Shown here: positions 9,710 through 21,908 of the stretch, one piece after another
Numbering within the stretch: position 1 is the first letter of the stretch
Layout of the letters: each line of letters begins with the position of its first letter
Assembly (NCBI RefSeq): GCF_024297065.1
Contig: NZ_CP101114.1
Span: 1,426,001-1,490,000, forward strand
Direction of reading: 5' to 3'
Length of the DNA stretch: 64,000 nt
Origin: Bartonella harrusi
Lineage (GTDB): Bacteria; Pseudomonadota; Alphaproteobacteria; Rhizobiales; Rhizobiaceae
Translations under genes and position numbers: made by a program
Notes under the pieces: generated by a model
Seen by the model: the letters and a program-made list of their open reading frames with translations, nothing else
What the model was told of the DNA's origin: nothing
Database searches by the model: none

Positions 9710-10230
9710 AGCATGCAAATTGTTTTTCCTACAATTTTCTAAACCCTCTCTGCTCCTAAAAACGGCTACATAATATAACTTATTCTCACAAAAAATATCA
9801 TGAACGTGAAAACTTAAAAAAATAGAAAAGTATCATAAAGCTTTATTTTAACAGACACAAAACACCATAGTTTTGTAAAGAATCGTCTTTTCAAAAAATC
9901 TCTTTTAATGAATTTCATGTATAAAAATTCCAGTATAAGACCCCACCGATAACGCTTTTTTAAAATATTACTGATAAATATATTTATCTAAAAAGAGTAA
10001 ATTCTCTTTTATAATAACTTATCTTCATATAACTTCAATGAAGTAAAATATTTTTACAGTAAAAAATTTTGTATATTTTCATCTAAAAAAATATTTACAT
10101 CACCTGCAATCAGAATGACCTAAAATAAAATCGTAGCTCTCTTTATTTATGTTACATTCATGATATATGATAATGAGATGATCAACGCAGAAAAGGGCTA
10201 ATCATTGTTAAATTTAAAAATGGTAAAAAA
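9710..10230. other. gene-free stretch
   Basis: About 520 very AT-rich bases between the start of the dead MFS gene and the DUF1460 lipoprotein gene. No coding content, tRNA or clear terminator is visible. It should carry the promoter of the lipoprotein gene. Confidence 0.4.
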
Positions 10231-11070
10231 ATGCGAAAAATATTCCAATTCATTTTAATTTCAGCGTTAGTCACAGGATGTGATTTTCAAAGTTCTGATG
10301 GAAAAAAAGAAACGCTTGAAAACAAAACGGAAACACAGCAAAAAAAACACGTGAATCTAGATCCCTATACTTTTAAAAAACTCAATGCTCTTCTTAAAGA
10401 ACGCTCGAAAATCGATGACCAGGAGACAGAAAAAATAATTGACTTTCTATCAGGAGCTTTTTTAGGAACACCTTACCAAGCAAATATGTTGCATGGTTCA
10501 AAAACCATACCAGAAGAACTCATAATCGACTTTAGAGGTTTAGATTGTTTCACTTATTTAGACTATGTTGAAGCATTACGGAAATCAACTTCGCAAACAG
10601 AATTCATAAACAACGTTATCCAAACGCGTTATGTTGATGGTAATATAAGCTTTTTAAAGAGGAAGCATTTTTTCACGGACTGGGCTTATAGAGAAGAGAA
10701 ACTTGCCACTGATATCACGGCACAGCTTAGCCCCAATGCAGTAAGCACTGAAAAATATCTCAATAAAAAAGCTGACGGTGGAAACTATCTTCCTGGATTA
10801 CCAATTGTTAAACGCAACATAACCTATATTCCAAGTCATTTTATTAATGAAGAGGTTATAAATCACTTACAGACTGGTGATTTCATTGGTATATACACTA
10901 AACTTGCCGGATTGGATGTAACCCATGTGGGTTTCTTCATTGTAACAGAGAATGGTCCAATGTTACGAAATGCTTCTTCACGAAAAGAAAATAAAAAAGT
11001 AGTAGACTCACTCTTTATGGATTATGTAGCAAAAACACCAGGAATTATTGTTTTAAGAGCCCTTAAATAA
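10231..11070 (+). CDS. DUF1460 (amidase-like) lipoprotein
   Basis: This 279-residue protein has a lipoprotein signal peptide with lipobox LVTGC (lipidated Cys17), so it should sit on a membrane facing the periplasm. The body matches DUF1460, an NlpC/P60-like family that includes cell-wall amidases: SGAFLGTPYQ, then RGLDCFTYLDYVEAL with the likely nucleophile Cys106, a KHFFTDW block, and VTHVGFF with His232. Those residues suit a cysteine peptidase or amidase acting on peptidoglycan peptides; the substrate is not shown. It stands alone between the MFS relic and carB. Confidence 0.75.
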   Translation: MRKIFQFILISALVTGCDFQSSDGKKETLENKTETQQKKHVNLDPYTFKKLNALLKERSKIDDQETEKIIDFLSGAFLGTPYQANMLHGSKTIPEELIIDFRGLDCFTYLDYVEALRKSTSQTEFINNVIQTRYVDGNISFLKRKHFFTDWAYREEKLATDITAQLSPNAVSTEKYLNKKADGGNYLPGLPIVKRNITYIPSHFINEEVINHLQTGDFIGIYTKLAGLDVTHVGFFIVTENGPMLRNASSRKENKKVVDSLFMDYVAKTPGIIVLRALK

Positions 11071-11448
11071 ACCTCTAGAAAAACAAAATAATCATCGAAT
11101 AAATTAATATGACCTCAAGTTATCAAACGCAATATCCAAATTTGTGTTACAAATACACATACAATAAGTTTGTTGATATTTTTAATGTAACATCAGAGCA
11201 TTTTAATCTATTTTCACACACTGCTAAAATAAACAACTTGATATTAATCATTCTTTTTACCATTCTCAATTTTTGACTCTGAAAAAAGCATATACAAAGC
11301 GCCTCATTTTCAATTCTATAAAAAAAGCATGGAAAAGGCATTTTATAGCTTACTTTCTCTATCACTTAACCTATACAATAAGTTTCAGCTTTAAAATTTA
11401 ATGCAGCCTGACGCAATTGCGCACGGATGTTTGTCATAGGAAAAAACC
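11071..11448. other. gap upstream of carB
   Basis: About 380 bases with no supported gene. It must hold the carB promoter, since the gene before it is unrelated. No attenuator-like hairpin with a T run is obvious. Confidence 0.4.
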
Positions 11449-14400
11449 ATGCCAAAACGCACAGATATAAAATCTATTCTTATCATTGGAGCAGGACCTA
11501 TTGTTATTGGTCAGGCATGTGAATTTGATTATTCAGGCACACAAGCTTGTAAAGCATTAAAAGAAGAAGGTTACCGAATTATTTTGGTCAACTCTAATCC
11601 TGCTACCATTATGACAGATCCAGATTTAGCCGATGCAACTTACATTGAACCCATTACTCCTGAAATAGTTGCTCAAATTATTGCTCGTGAACGTCCCGAT
11701 GCTCTTTTGCCCACTATGGGAGGGCAAACAGCCCTGAATACAGCCCTATCATTAAAGCGTATGGGCGTTTTAGACCGCTATCACGTTGAAATGATAGGGG
11801 CAAATGCCGACGCAATTGATAAAGCTGAAGATCGTGCTTTATTTCGCAAAGCAATGGCAAAAATTGGTCTAGAAACACCACGGTCTCTGTTAGCCAATGC
11901 AACAGAACTTAAAGAAGAAAATCGCCAACAGCACGTAAAAATGCGCGATGAACTTAAAGCAAAACTTTCCGGTGATGCTCTTGACCAAGCACTAGAAGAT
12001 CTTGAACGCAATTGGCGTCATACAGAAGCTGACCGTAAACAACATTATATCGCACATGCAACCGCAAAAGCAGTGCAAGCTCTGGACATTATTGGTCTTC
12101 CAGCAATTATCCGTCCTTCATTCACCCTTGGTGGGACTGGCGGCGGAATTGCTTACAACCGCTCTGAATTTTATGAAATTATTGAACGAGGGCTTGAAGC
12201 TTCACCGACTACAGAAGTTTTGATTGAAGAAAGCGTTTTGGGATGGAAAGAATATGAAATGGAAGTTGTTCGCGATAAGAATGACAACTGTATCATTGTT
12301 TGTTCCATTGAAAATATTGATCCTATGGGCATCCACACTGGCGATTCCATGACCGTGGCCCCTGCCCTTACCTTAACGGATAAAGAGTATCAACGTATGC
12401 GCAATGCTTCAATTGCTGTACTGCGTGAAATTGGTGTTGAAACTGGTGGGTCCAATGTGCAATTTGCTGTTAATCCTGAAAATGGCCGCCTTATTGTTAT
12501 TGAAATGAATCCACGTGTTTCACGCTCCTCAGCGCTTGCCTCAAAAGCAACAGGTTTTCCTATTGCCAAAGTAGCGGCTAAATTGGCCGTTGGCTACACA
12601 CTTGATGAATTAAAAAATGATATCACAGGTGGAGCAACACCGGCATCATTCGAACCGTCCATTGACTATATTGTTACCAAGATTCCTCGTTTTGCTTTTG
12701 AGAAATTTCCTGGTTCATCGACTGTCTTAACAACGGCGATGAAATCTGTAGGAGAAGTCATGGCAATAGGACGCACTTTTCAAGAATCGCTACAAAAAGC
12801 ACTCCGTGGACTTGAAACAGGTCTTACCGGTCTTGATGAAATTATAATCCCTGAACACGCAGAAGGTGATGAAAAGAACTCTATACGCTCCGCTATAGCA
12901 ATACCAAGCCCTGATCGTCTACGCTATATTGCTCAAGCAATGCGTACAGGCTTACCTTTAAATGAAATTCACCAGATCAGCAAGATTGATCCATGGTTTT
13001 TGGAACAAATCGCCTCCATTGTTGAAATGGAACAATACATCCGCATCCATGGATTGCCCCAAGATGCAGAGAATTTACGCATGTTAAAAGCTATGGGATT
13101 TTCGGATGCGCGTTTAGCCACCCTCACAGGACAAAAGCTTGATGATATTGCTGCTCTACGCAAATCGCTCAATGTTCAACACGTTTTTAAACGGATTGAC
13201 ACATGCGCAGCTGAATTTTCTTCACCAACAGCCTATATGTATTCAACATATGAAACGCCTTTTGCAGGTGGCGAACAGTCAGAAGCACAGGTTTCTGAAC
13301 GCAAAAAAATCGCTATTTTAGGTGGCGGACCAAACCGTATCGGCCAAGGTATTGAATTTGACTATTGTTGTTGCCATGCTGCTTTTGCACTCCGTGAAGC
13401 AGGATTTGAAACGATTATGATTAACTGCAATCCTGAAACTGTTTCAACGGATTACGATACCTCTGACCGTCTTTATTTTGAATCTTTAACAACAGAAGAT
13501 GTTATTGCTATTTTAGAAACGGAACAGCAAAAAGGTGAATTGGTTGGAGTCATCGTCCAATTTGGTGGACAAACACCACTGAAGTTAGCGAGCACGCTCG
13601 AAAAATATAATATCCCTATTTTAGGCACTTCTCCTGAAGCCATCGACTTAGCAGAAGATCGAGATCGCTTTCAAAAATTGTTGTTTAAACTTAATTTAAC
13701 ACAGCCTAAAAATGGTATTGCCCATTCAGTTGAACAAGCACGCCTTATTGCCCATGAATTAGGTTTTCCATTGGTCGTACGCCCTTCCTATGTTCTAGGA
13801 GGACGTGCTATGCAGATTATCCGAGATGAACGCAGCTTACAAAACTATTTACTTGAGAGTGTCCTTGAATTGGTTTCAGAAGATATCAAAGCCCGTTATC
13901 CAAACGACAAAACAGGACAGATCAATACATTACTTGGTAAAAATCCACTCCTCTTTGATACCTATCTAACAGAAGCCATTGAAGTTGATGTTGATTGTCT
14001 CTGCGATGGAGAAGAAACACTCGTTGTTGGTATTATGGAACATATTGAAGAAGCTGGTATCCACTCTGGTGATTCAGCATGTTCATTACCAGTACATACA
14101 CTTTCACATAAAATAGTAGCTGAATTAGAGCGCCAAACAAAAGCACTGGCAAAAGCTCTTCATGTTTGCGGCTTGATGAATGTACAATATGCCATCAAAG
14201 ACGACACAATTTATGTCTTGGAAGTCAATCCCCGTGCTTCGCGTACTGTTCCCTTTGTTGCAAAAACGATTGGTCGTCCTATTGCTAAAATAGCCGCACG
14301 AATTATGGCAGGAGAAACTCTTGATAAAGCCCTTCAAGCTTATGGTGGATTACCCTCTCTACAACAAAAACAACATATCGCTGTCAAAGAAGCCGTTTTT

Positions 14401-14934
14401 CCTTTTGCACGTTTTTCAGGTGTCGATACACTTCTTGGTCCAGAAATGCGCTCAACAGGTGAGGTTATGGGACTTGATTATAAATTTGCTCTTGCTTTTG
14501 CTAAAGCCCAACTTGGAGCTGGTGTTGAGCTGCCAAAAGAAGGAACGTTATTCGTTTCTGTAAGAGACGAAGACAAAAAGCGTATCTTACATCCTGTAAA
14601 ATTTTTAGCTGATCTTGGTTTTACTGTTTTAGCAACAAGTGGAACACAAAAATTTCTTACCGAACATAAGATTGAGGCACAAAAAATTAACAAAGTCCTA
14701 GAGGGGCATCCTCATATTGAGGATGCCATTCGTAATCGACAAATTCAATTGATCTTTAATACAACCAGCACTGCCAGTGCTGTCTCTGATTCTAAATCAT
14801 TACGCCATGCAGCGCTGATGCAAAAAGTCCCCTATTATACAACAGTGGCTGGTGCCGAAGCAGCCGTGGAAGCTATCAAGGCACTCAAAAAAAAGGACCT
14901 TGAAGTGCGCTCATTACAAAGCTATTTTACTTGA
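11449..14934 (+). CDS. carB: carbamoyl-phosphate synthase large subunit
   Basis: CarB makes carbamoyl phosphate from bicarbonate, two ATP and ammonia delivered by CarA. The 1161 residues show the usual duplication. The first half starts with [18 protein letters not shown] and has an ATP-grasp domain with [12 protein letters not shown]. The second half starts with [19 protein letters not shown] and has [14 protein letters not shown]. The C-terminal methylglyoxal-synthase-like domain ([12 protein letters not shown]) is the allosteric region. Length suits alphaproteobacterial CarB. Both halves appear intact. Confidence 0.95.
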   Translation: MPKRTDIKSILIIGAGPIVIGQACEFDYSGTQACKALKEEGYRIILVNSNPATIMTDPDLADATYIEPITPEIVAQIIARERPDALLPTMGGQTALNTALSLKRMGVLDRYHVEMIGANADAIDKAEDRALFRKAMAKIGLETPRSLLANATELKEENRQQHVKMRDELKAKLSGDALDQALEDLERNWRHTEADRKQHYIAHATAKAVQALDIIGLPAIIRPSFTLGGTGGGIAYNRSEFYEIIERGLEASPTTEVLIEESVLGWKEYEMEVVRDKNDNCIIVCSIENIDPMGIHTGDSMTVAPALTLTDKEYQRMRNASIAVLREIGVETGGSNVQFAVNPENGRLIVIEMNPRVSRSSALASKATGFPIAKVAAKLAVGYTLDELKNDITGGATPASFEPSIDYIVTKIPRFAFEKFPGSSTVLTTAMKSVGEVMAIGRTFQESLQKALRGLETGLTGLDEIIIPEHAEGDEKNSIRSAIAIPSPDRLRYIAQAMRTGLPLNEIHQISKIDPWFLEQIASIVEMEQYIRIHGLPQDAENLRMLKAMGFSDARLATLTGQKLDDIAALRKSLNVQHVFKRIDTCAAEFSSPTAYMYSTYETPFAGGEQSEAQVSERKKIAILGGGPNRIGQGIEFDYCCCHAAFALREAGFETIMINCNPETVSTDYDTSDRLYFESLTTEDVIAILETEQQKGELVGVIVQFGGQTPLKLASTLEKYNIPILGTSPEAIDLAEDRDRFQKLLFKLNLTQPKNGIAHSVEQARLIAHELGFPLVVRPSYVLGGRAMQIIRDERSLQNYLLESVLELVSEDIKARYPNDKTGQINTLLGKNPLLFDTYLTEAIEVDVDCLCDGEETLVVGIMEHIEEAGIHSGDSACSLPVHTLSHKIVAELERQTKALAKALHVCGLMNVQYAIKDDTIYVLEVNPRASRTVPFVAKTIGRPIAKIAARIMAGETLDKALQAYGGLPSLQQKQHIAVKEAVFPFARFSGVDTLLGPEMRSTGEVMGLDYKFALAFAKAQLGAGVELPKEGTLFVSVRDEDKKRILHPVKFLADLGFTVLATSGTQKFLTEHKIEAQKINKVLEGHPHIEDAIRNRQIQLIFNTTSTASAVSDSKSLRHAALMQKVPYYTTVAGAEAAVEAIKALKKKDLEVRSLQSYFT

Positions 14935-14954
14935 AATGTCTACCATGGGACAAA

Positions 14955-15180
14955 ATATTGATTTATAAAGACAATTCATCATTTTGGATGGTAAATGAGG
15001 GACTCCAATATCTAGAGATTCTCTCATTCCAAATCTGCTTATGTTGAATCAATCAAAACCATCCCCTTACACAGCACAAGTAGGTTGTCGTGTGGATAAA
15101 AAACTCTAAAGAAAGGATTAAAATGCCTTTAATGAATCGTCTAAATACCAAGGGCTGTCGCCTCTATGGTGCAAAATATT
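14955..15180 (+). pseudogene. integrase 5' fragment repeat, copy D
   Basis: It starts at TATTGATTTATAAAG 20 bases after the carB stop. It carries the shared upstream segment and AAAGAAAGGAT, then ATG at 15123 with MPLMNRLNTKGC before decaying. This is one of the shortest copies: almost all of it is the non-coding upstream part plus about 15 codons. Confidence 0.7.
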
Positions 15181-15398
15181 CTCTCTTAATCTTTTTATAT
15201 AAAAAGATTAATTAAGACTTGCTTTTTATCTTAAAAACTCTTATATGAATTGCATCGAACTTTCGGTTATGTGACTTTCTTTCCTGTGCAATCTGCACTT
15301 TCGACGAAACTTCTCCCACCCAATTTCGATCTAAAACCGTATTGAAGGCTTTTCGACTTCAATGCACAATATAATTATATATTCATAAGGAGTTTCCT

Positions 15399-15608
15399 AT
15401 GTCTACAGGAACAGTTAAGTGGTTTAATACAACAAAAGGTTTCGGATTTATTCAACCTAGTGATGGAAGTGCAGATGTCTTTGTACACATTTCTGCTGTT
15501 GAGCGTTCTGGTTTAAGTAATCTTAATGAAGGGCAAAAGATTTCTTATGACGTTCTTCAAGATCGTCGTTCTGGAAAATTTGCTGCTGGAAATCTCGCAG
15601 CACTTTAA
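15399..15608 (+). CDS. cspA: cold-shock domain protein (CspA family)
   Basis: This 69-residue single cold-shock domain has the RNA-binding motifs KGFGFIQ (RNP1) and VFVHISA (RNP2), and the N-terminal GTVKWFNTTKGFG block. Such proteins melt RNA structure and act as RNA chaperones. AAGGAG precedes the ATG. About 200 bases of unoccupied upstream sequence may form a long cold-responsive 5' leader, as in other csp genes, though this is inferred. It ends 26 bases before a strong terminator. Which csp paralogue this is cannot be said. Confidence 0.9.
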   Translation: MSTGTVKWFNTTKGFGFIQPSDGSADVFVHISAVERSGLSNLNEGQKISYDVLQDRRSGKFAAGNLAAL

Positions 15609-15634
15609 TCTCTTAATTTTGCAAGATGCTTTTA

Positions 15635-15667
15635 AAATTTCCGTCCGCAAAGACGGAAATTTTTTTG
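15635..15667 (+). terminator. intrinsic terminator of the cold-shock gene
   Basis: Perfect 11-base arms (AAATTTCCGTC and its complement) flank the loop CGCAAA, followed by a run of T. It lies just past the stop of the cold-shock gene and contributes the only strong structure in the next 700 bases. Confidence 0.85.
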
Positions 15668-17558
<1,891 letters not shown>

Positions 17559-18104
17559 GAAATGAGAGTATCACCTACTGTCCATATTTTTACCGCCTGT
17601 CAATTTCCTTGAAAGCTTTTTGACTGTTAAATGATAACACAAACAAAGAGATTCTGTGAAAAATATACAACTGTGAGACTGTATGAAGATAAAAGCAAAA
17701 TAAAAAGCTGAAATGCTTTACTCAAAAAGATGAATTCTATGCCATTTTAAAAATGATATTTTGATATATCTTTCTCCCCATATTGGAAACTTATACTATT
17801 CGCTCTTTTAACTCTACAATGAAGAAACAATGTTTTTTGAATATCGTAGTTATCTCGATTACGAAAAAGCTTTTATATCCCCATAAGATTCACACACCTG
17901 AATTCAATTTATGATGTTGAAAATTGGACGCTCATAAAACGATGCCTCTCGATCAAATTTTTTATTTTACAAGGATCATATAATCTAAAGCGCATCATAC
18001 ACCCTGATGTGCCCCAAATTAGTAAACATTCATAAAAATTTGTGAAAAATTTTTGTTCCCATCTTCTAAGATACTTGCATTTTTAAATGCTTATTTCAAA
18101 AGCT
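17559..18104. other. gene-free stretch downstream of the aminotransferase
   Basis: About 550 AT-rich bases. No coding content is seen. The small RNA candidate described next begins just to its right and is read on the other strand. Confidence 0.4.
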
Positions 18105-18130
18105 AAAAAAAAGCCGGACAAAAGCCCGGC
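18105..18130 (-). terminator. intrinsic terminator of the small RNA and/or lsrB transcript
   Basis: On the minus strand GCCGG, loop GCTTTTGT, CCGGC, then eight T. It is 186 bases past the lsrB stop, so it can end both the putative small RNA and any read-through from lsrB. Confidence 0.8.
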
Positions 18131-18217
18131 AAATTTGGAAAATCCCCAGAGATAAAATCAATCCAGTGGACTTTCATAAGGGAACACTCAAGAAAATGCA
18201 ATGGGAGGCAACATAAT
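18105..18217 (-). ncRNA. probable AbcR-type (alpha-r15) small RNA
   Basis: On the minus strand a TATTAT -10 box (18224-18229) is followed by about 112 bases with no ORF, ending in an intrinsic terminator: GCCGG/CCGGC arms (18113-18117 with 18126-18130) and eight T. Near the 5' end is GCCTCCCATTG, matching the single-stranded CCUCCCA anti-Shine-Dalgarno motif of AbcR RNAs. The location, beside the lsrB/vtlR-type regulator, is where AbcR genes sit in Sinorhizobium. AbcR RNAs base-pair with ABC-transporter mRNAs via Hfq. The sequence outside the motif is not recognisably conserved, so the assignment is inferred. Confidence 0.6.
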
Positions 18218-18315
18218 CAAGAGATAATACTCTATGTCATTTTATCAGAAAAAATACAATAAAGACTTCAGCGCATCTGCTATGCAATAAACACATAGCT
18301 TAAAACACGATACCA

Positions 18316-19221
18316 TTAAAAGGACCACTGACGCGCTTTTAAAAAAATATAATCTCGAAAAGCTTTCAACTTTGCTAAATTTTTTAAAGCATAAGGATAA
18401 CAAAAAAAAGTATCAAAGGAGGGAATATCAACCATATCAGGAAAAAGACGCACGAGTCGTTCATCATTATTCACAATATAATCAGGAAGCACAGCGATAC
18501 CAAGATCACACATAATTGCATTCTTGATCGAAATAATATTATTGATTCGCAACACTGAAAAACGCAAAGAACCATCATTTCTACCAGCCTTTTCCAACCA
18601 ATTCAAAGCAGATAAATAGAAGGGCACAGGCTCGCCAAATGAAATAATACGGTGCGCATCTAGATCAGACAATGTTTCTGGTTTACCGTAATTTTCAATA
18701 TAATTTTTCGAAGCATAAACATGCATATGAATTGTAAAGAGTTTTCTTTGGATAAGATCGGGTTGTTGAGGCTGATGTAAACGAACAGCACAATCTGCTT
18801 CACGCATTGTCAAATCAAGTTCTTTATCATCAAACAAGAGTTGCACACGTATATCGGGATACAGACTAAGAAACTCTGGCATACGCTCGACAAGCCATCC
18901 CGCCCCCATTCCAAAGGTCGATGTGATACGTAAATGCCCTGCTGGCTTCTCACAACTTTCGCTTAATTGTGAACGTGCACTCTCAAGCTTCATTAAAACA
19001 TCATGGGTTGTACGATAAAGAATTTCACCCTGCTCCGTTAAAATTAACCCACGTGCATGACGTTGAAACAAGGAGACACCAACGTCTTGCTCTAGAGATG
19101 AAACCTGCCGTGAAATTGCTGATTGGGATAAATGAAGTTTTTGCGCCGCATGTGTAAAAGAACCTGCTTCCGCCGCAGCATGAAAAACCCTTAATTTATC
19201 CCAATCCAACGGTGATGTCAC
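18316..19221 (-). CDS. lsrB: LysR-family transcriptional regulator, LsrB/VtlR type
   Basis: The 301-residue protein has an N-terminal winged helix (WDKLRVFHAAAEAGSFTHAA, then LSQSAISRQVSSLE) and a C-terminal periplasmic-binding-like effector domain. Its sequence and its position behind trxB match LsrB of Sinorhizobium and VtlR of Brucella, regulators of envelope, redox and small-RNA genes needed for host infection. It starts 28 bases after the trxB stop and is probably co-transcribed with it. Inference: it may control the adjacent AbcR-like RNA, as VtlR controls abcR2. Confidence 0.85.
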   Translation of the reverse strand: MTSPLDWDKLRVFHAAAEAGSFTHAAQKLHLSQSAISRQVSSLEQDVGVSLFQRHARGLILTEQGEILYRTTHDVLMKLESARSQLSESCEKPAGHLRITSTFGMGAGWLVERMPEFLSLYPDIRVQLLFDDKELDLTMREADCAVRLHQPQQPDLIQRKLFTIHMHVYASKNYIENYGKPETLSDLDAHRIISFGEPVPFYLSALNWLEKAGRNDGSLRFSVLRINNIISIKNAIMCDLGIAVLPDYIVNNDERLVRLFPDMVDIPSFDTFFCYPYALKNLAKLKAFRDYIFLKARQWSF

Positions 19222-19249
19222 AATTTAACCTCTTATTTTAAATCAATTT

Positions 19250-20203
19250 TTATGCTTGCAGATCTAAAAAACGTTCTGCCTCTAATGCTGCCATACAGCC
19301 TCTTCCCGCCGCTGTTATAGCTTGGCGGAAGATTTCGTCTGTTACATCACCTGCAGCAAAAACCCCAGCAATGCTTGTTGCTGTTGAATCTGGGACTGTC
19401 CATAAGTATCCACCTTGTTTTTGTTTCAGTTGTCCTTCAAATAAAGAAACAGCCGGATCATGCCCAATAGCAATAAATATTCCTTCCGCATTTACTGTCA
19501 TTTCTTGACCAGTTTTCACATTTTTAAGGCGTGCACCTGTGACAACGGCTCCCCTTGAATCTTGCGCTGGTAAACCAACAATTTCCTCTACAACATGATT
19601 CCAAAGAATACGAACATTCTTGCAAGCAAGCAGTCTATCTTGCAAAATTTTTTCTGCTCGGAAGGAATTCCGCCGATGAACCACGCTTACACTCTTCGCC
19701 AAATGCGATAAATAAAGAGCTTCTTCAATAGCTGTATTCCCGCCTCCCACAACAATGACATCCTTATCACGATAAAAAAAACCATCACATGTAGCACAAG
19801 CAGACACCCCCCCCCCCATAAACGTCTTTTCACTTTCCAAACCAAGCCATCGTGCCTTCGCTCCCGTTGCAACAATGAGCGCATCACAACAATATTGTGT
19901 TCCTGAATCCCCATATAAAATAAAAGGATACTTCAATAAATCAGCCTTTGTAATGCTATCATAGATAATTTTTGTCCCCATATTTTCGGCTTGTTTTGCC
20001 ATTTGTTCCATTAACCATGGTCCTTGAATTGGATCAGCAAAACCTGGATAATTTTCAACATCCGTTGTAATCGTCAACTGTCCGCCCTGTTGTAAGCCAG
20101 TAACGACAACCGGCTTAAGCATTGCTCTTGCTGCATAGATTGCTGCTGTATAACCAGCTGGACCTGAGCCAAGTATGAGCAGACGAATATGCGGTTGTGC
20201 CAT
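19250..20203 (-). CDS. trxB: thioredoxin reductase
   Basis: This 317-residue FAD/NADPH enzyme reduces thioredoxin. Motifs are GSGPAGYTAAIYAARA (FAD), the redox pair Cys136 and Cys139 in CATC, VVGGGNTAIEEALYL (NADPH) and FAAGDVTDEIFRQ at the C-terminal FAD site. Length is normal. Codons 129-133 (MGGGV) are written as an uninterrupted run of 11 G on the coding strand (19807-19817), just before the active site. A slip of one base would truncate the enzyme. It leads a probable operon with lsrB. Confidence 0.95.
   Translation of the reverse strand: MAQPHIRLLILGSGPAGYTAAIYAARAMLKPVVVTGLQQGGQLTITTDVENYPGFADPIQGPWLMEQMAKQAENMGTKIIYDSITKADLLKYPFILYGDSGTQYCCDALIVATGAKARWLGLESEKTFMGGGVSACATCDGFFYRDKDVIVVGGGNTAIEEALYLSHLAKSVSVVHRRNSFRAEKILQDRLLACKNVRILWNHVVEEIVGLPAQDSRGAVVTGARLKNVKTGQEMTVNAEGIFIAIGHDPAVSLFEGQLKQKQGGYLWTVPDSTATSIAGVFAAGDVTDEIFRQAITAAGRGCMAALEAERFLDLQA
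19807..19817 (-). repeat. G11 homopolymer inside trxB
   Basis: Eleven C in a row on the plus strand, read as G11 in trxB codons 129-133. It is the longest G/C mononucleotide run noticed in the window. The frame is intact at this length. Confidence 0.9.
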
Positions 20204-20495
20204 AACATCCCCTTCACTTCTTTTTATTTTAATTATTCTATAAATTATAACGAAATGCTGCCTTTTAAAAAATATTTTTCAACAGCCTAAATTATAGTGT
20301 ATACATCTCTTTTTCAGGTTTGGTAAAAAAGTTCAATTGTCAATTCATCGAGGCATGCTTAATGTAAAAATTAATCTTTACCCTATAAAGAGAAAAACGT
20401 AAATTCTTATAAGCATAAAATCATAACAACAATAGATACAAAAATAGAGAACGGCCATTTTTCAATTTATTATCAATATCTGTGCGCGTTTTGCC

Positions 20496-21908
20496 TTGAT
20501 CATGGGAGCAGCGATGCTTCTGCCAATTTTTGTGGGCTTGCACGATAAAAACCATAATTGGGTAACCTTTCTCTACTCTTGTATTATAATCACCATGTTA
20601 ACAACATTGATTCTATTAGCCACCAGAGGAGCTACGTGTCGTTTTTCAGCAAGGCTAGGGTTTATGCTCACTGTTTGTCTTTGGATAACAGGAAGCGTGG
20701 TTGGTGCTTTACCTCTTTATCTCTCCTCTCTTCCTATTTCTCTTGCGGGAGCAATCTTTGAATCTGTTTCTGGCATTACAACCACAGGTTCTACAGTGCT
20801 CACAGGTCTTGATAATTTATCGCGAAGCATTTTGCTATGGCGCTCTATCATATGTTGGATTGGCGGTATTGGTTTTATCGGGTTAGCTTTATTGCTTTTA
20901 CCCTCATTACGTGTGGGAGGAGTACGACTTTTTCACATGGAATCATCAGATAAATCTGAAAAAATATTGCCTCGTATCAACCAAATTGCCAACGGAATTA
21001 TCATAGCTTATATTGGGTTAACATTGGCGTGTATGCTCTCCTATTTTGCCGCAGGTATGAATTTATTTGATGCCATAAACCATGCAATGAGTACGGTAGC
21101 AACAGCGGGCTTCTCAACCCACGACGCTTCTTTTGGGTATTTTTCTGATAAACCAGCTGTTTTAATTATTTCAACAATCTTTATGTTACTCTCTGCCTTG
21201 CCTTTCGTACTTTATGTTAAACTCGTGCTCCCTGGCCACTCCAAACGTTTTATTGATCCACAAGTGATTGTTTTTCTCAATATTGTTTTTCTCTTTAGCT
21301 TTGCTTTAGCAACATGGTTACATTTTCATGACCATCGCCCCTTCTACTGGATTTTCCTTGATGTTATTTTTCATCTCACATCTATTATCAGCACCACTGG
21401 ATATAGCGCCAAAGATTACCAGCTTTGGGGATCTTTTGCCCTTGGGATTTTTTTCATTATCTCTTTTACAGGTGGATGTGCAGGCTCTACCTCTGGCGGA
21501 ATGAAAATCAATCGTTTAATGATCCTTTGGCGCATTACACAAGCAAATATAGAAAAACTTCTCTCGCCCAATATTGTTGTAAAAGCGCATTATGACAACG
21601 CAAATATATCAAGCGACGTTGCCAAAGCAGTTTTATTTTTTGTTTCTCTTTATATGTTCTGTCTTGTTATCGGCACAGCATTTCTCCTCACAACAGGCCT
21701 TGATTTTACATCCGCATTTACCGGTGTCTTAACAGCTCTTTCAAACGTTGGTCCAGGTTTTGGAGACATTATTGGTCCTTCTGGTAATTTCTCTACAATT
21801 AATGATAATGCCCTATGGATTTTGAGTTTTCTCATGCTAGCCGGACGTCTTGAAATTATAACCATATTCGTGCTTTTTATCCCCGCATTTTGGCGTGAAC
21901 AATTTTAA
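20496..21908 (+). CDS. trkH: TrkH-family potassium uptake membrane subunit
   Basis: The 470-residue protein has the repeated membrane/pore-loop design of TrkH: filter-like segments SGITTTGSTVL, STVATAGFSTHD, STTGYSAKDY and SNVGPGFGDIIG, plus the GGCAGSTSGGMK element. With TrkA it should form the potassium importer. The N-terminus is uncertain: the only starts in frame after the upstream stop (20445) are TTG at 20496, ATG at 20502 or an unusual ATT at 20457. The coding pattern QFIINICARFALIMG suggests the protein naturally begins further upstream than the TTG. No trkA is nearby. Confidence 0.88.
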   Translation: MIMGAAMLLPIFVGLHDKNHNWVTFLYSCIIITMLTTLILLATRGATCRFSARLGFMLTVCLWITGSVVGALPLYLSSLPISLAGAIFESVSGITTTGSTVLTGLDNLSRSILLWRSIICWIGGIGFIGLALLLLPSLRVGGVRLFHMESSDKSEKILPRINQIANGIIIAYIGLTLACMLSYFAAGMNLFDAINHAMSTVATAGFSTHDASFGYFSDKPAVLIISTIFMLLSALPFVLYVKLVLPGHSKRFIDPQVIVFLNIVFLFSFALATWLHFHDHRPFYWIFLDVIFHLTSIISTTGYSAKDYQLWGSFALGIFFIISFTGGCAGSTSGGMKINRLMILWRITQANIEKLLSPNIVVKAHYDNANISSDVAKAVLFFVSLYMFCLVIGTAFLLTTGLDFTSAFTGVLTALSNVGPGFGDIIGPSGNFSTINDNALWILSFLMLAGRLEIITIFVLFIPAFWREQF

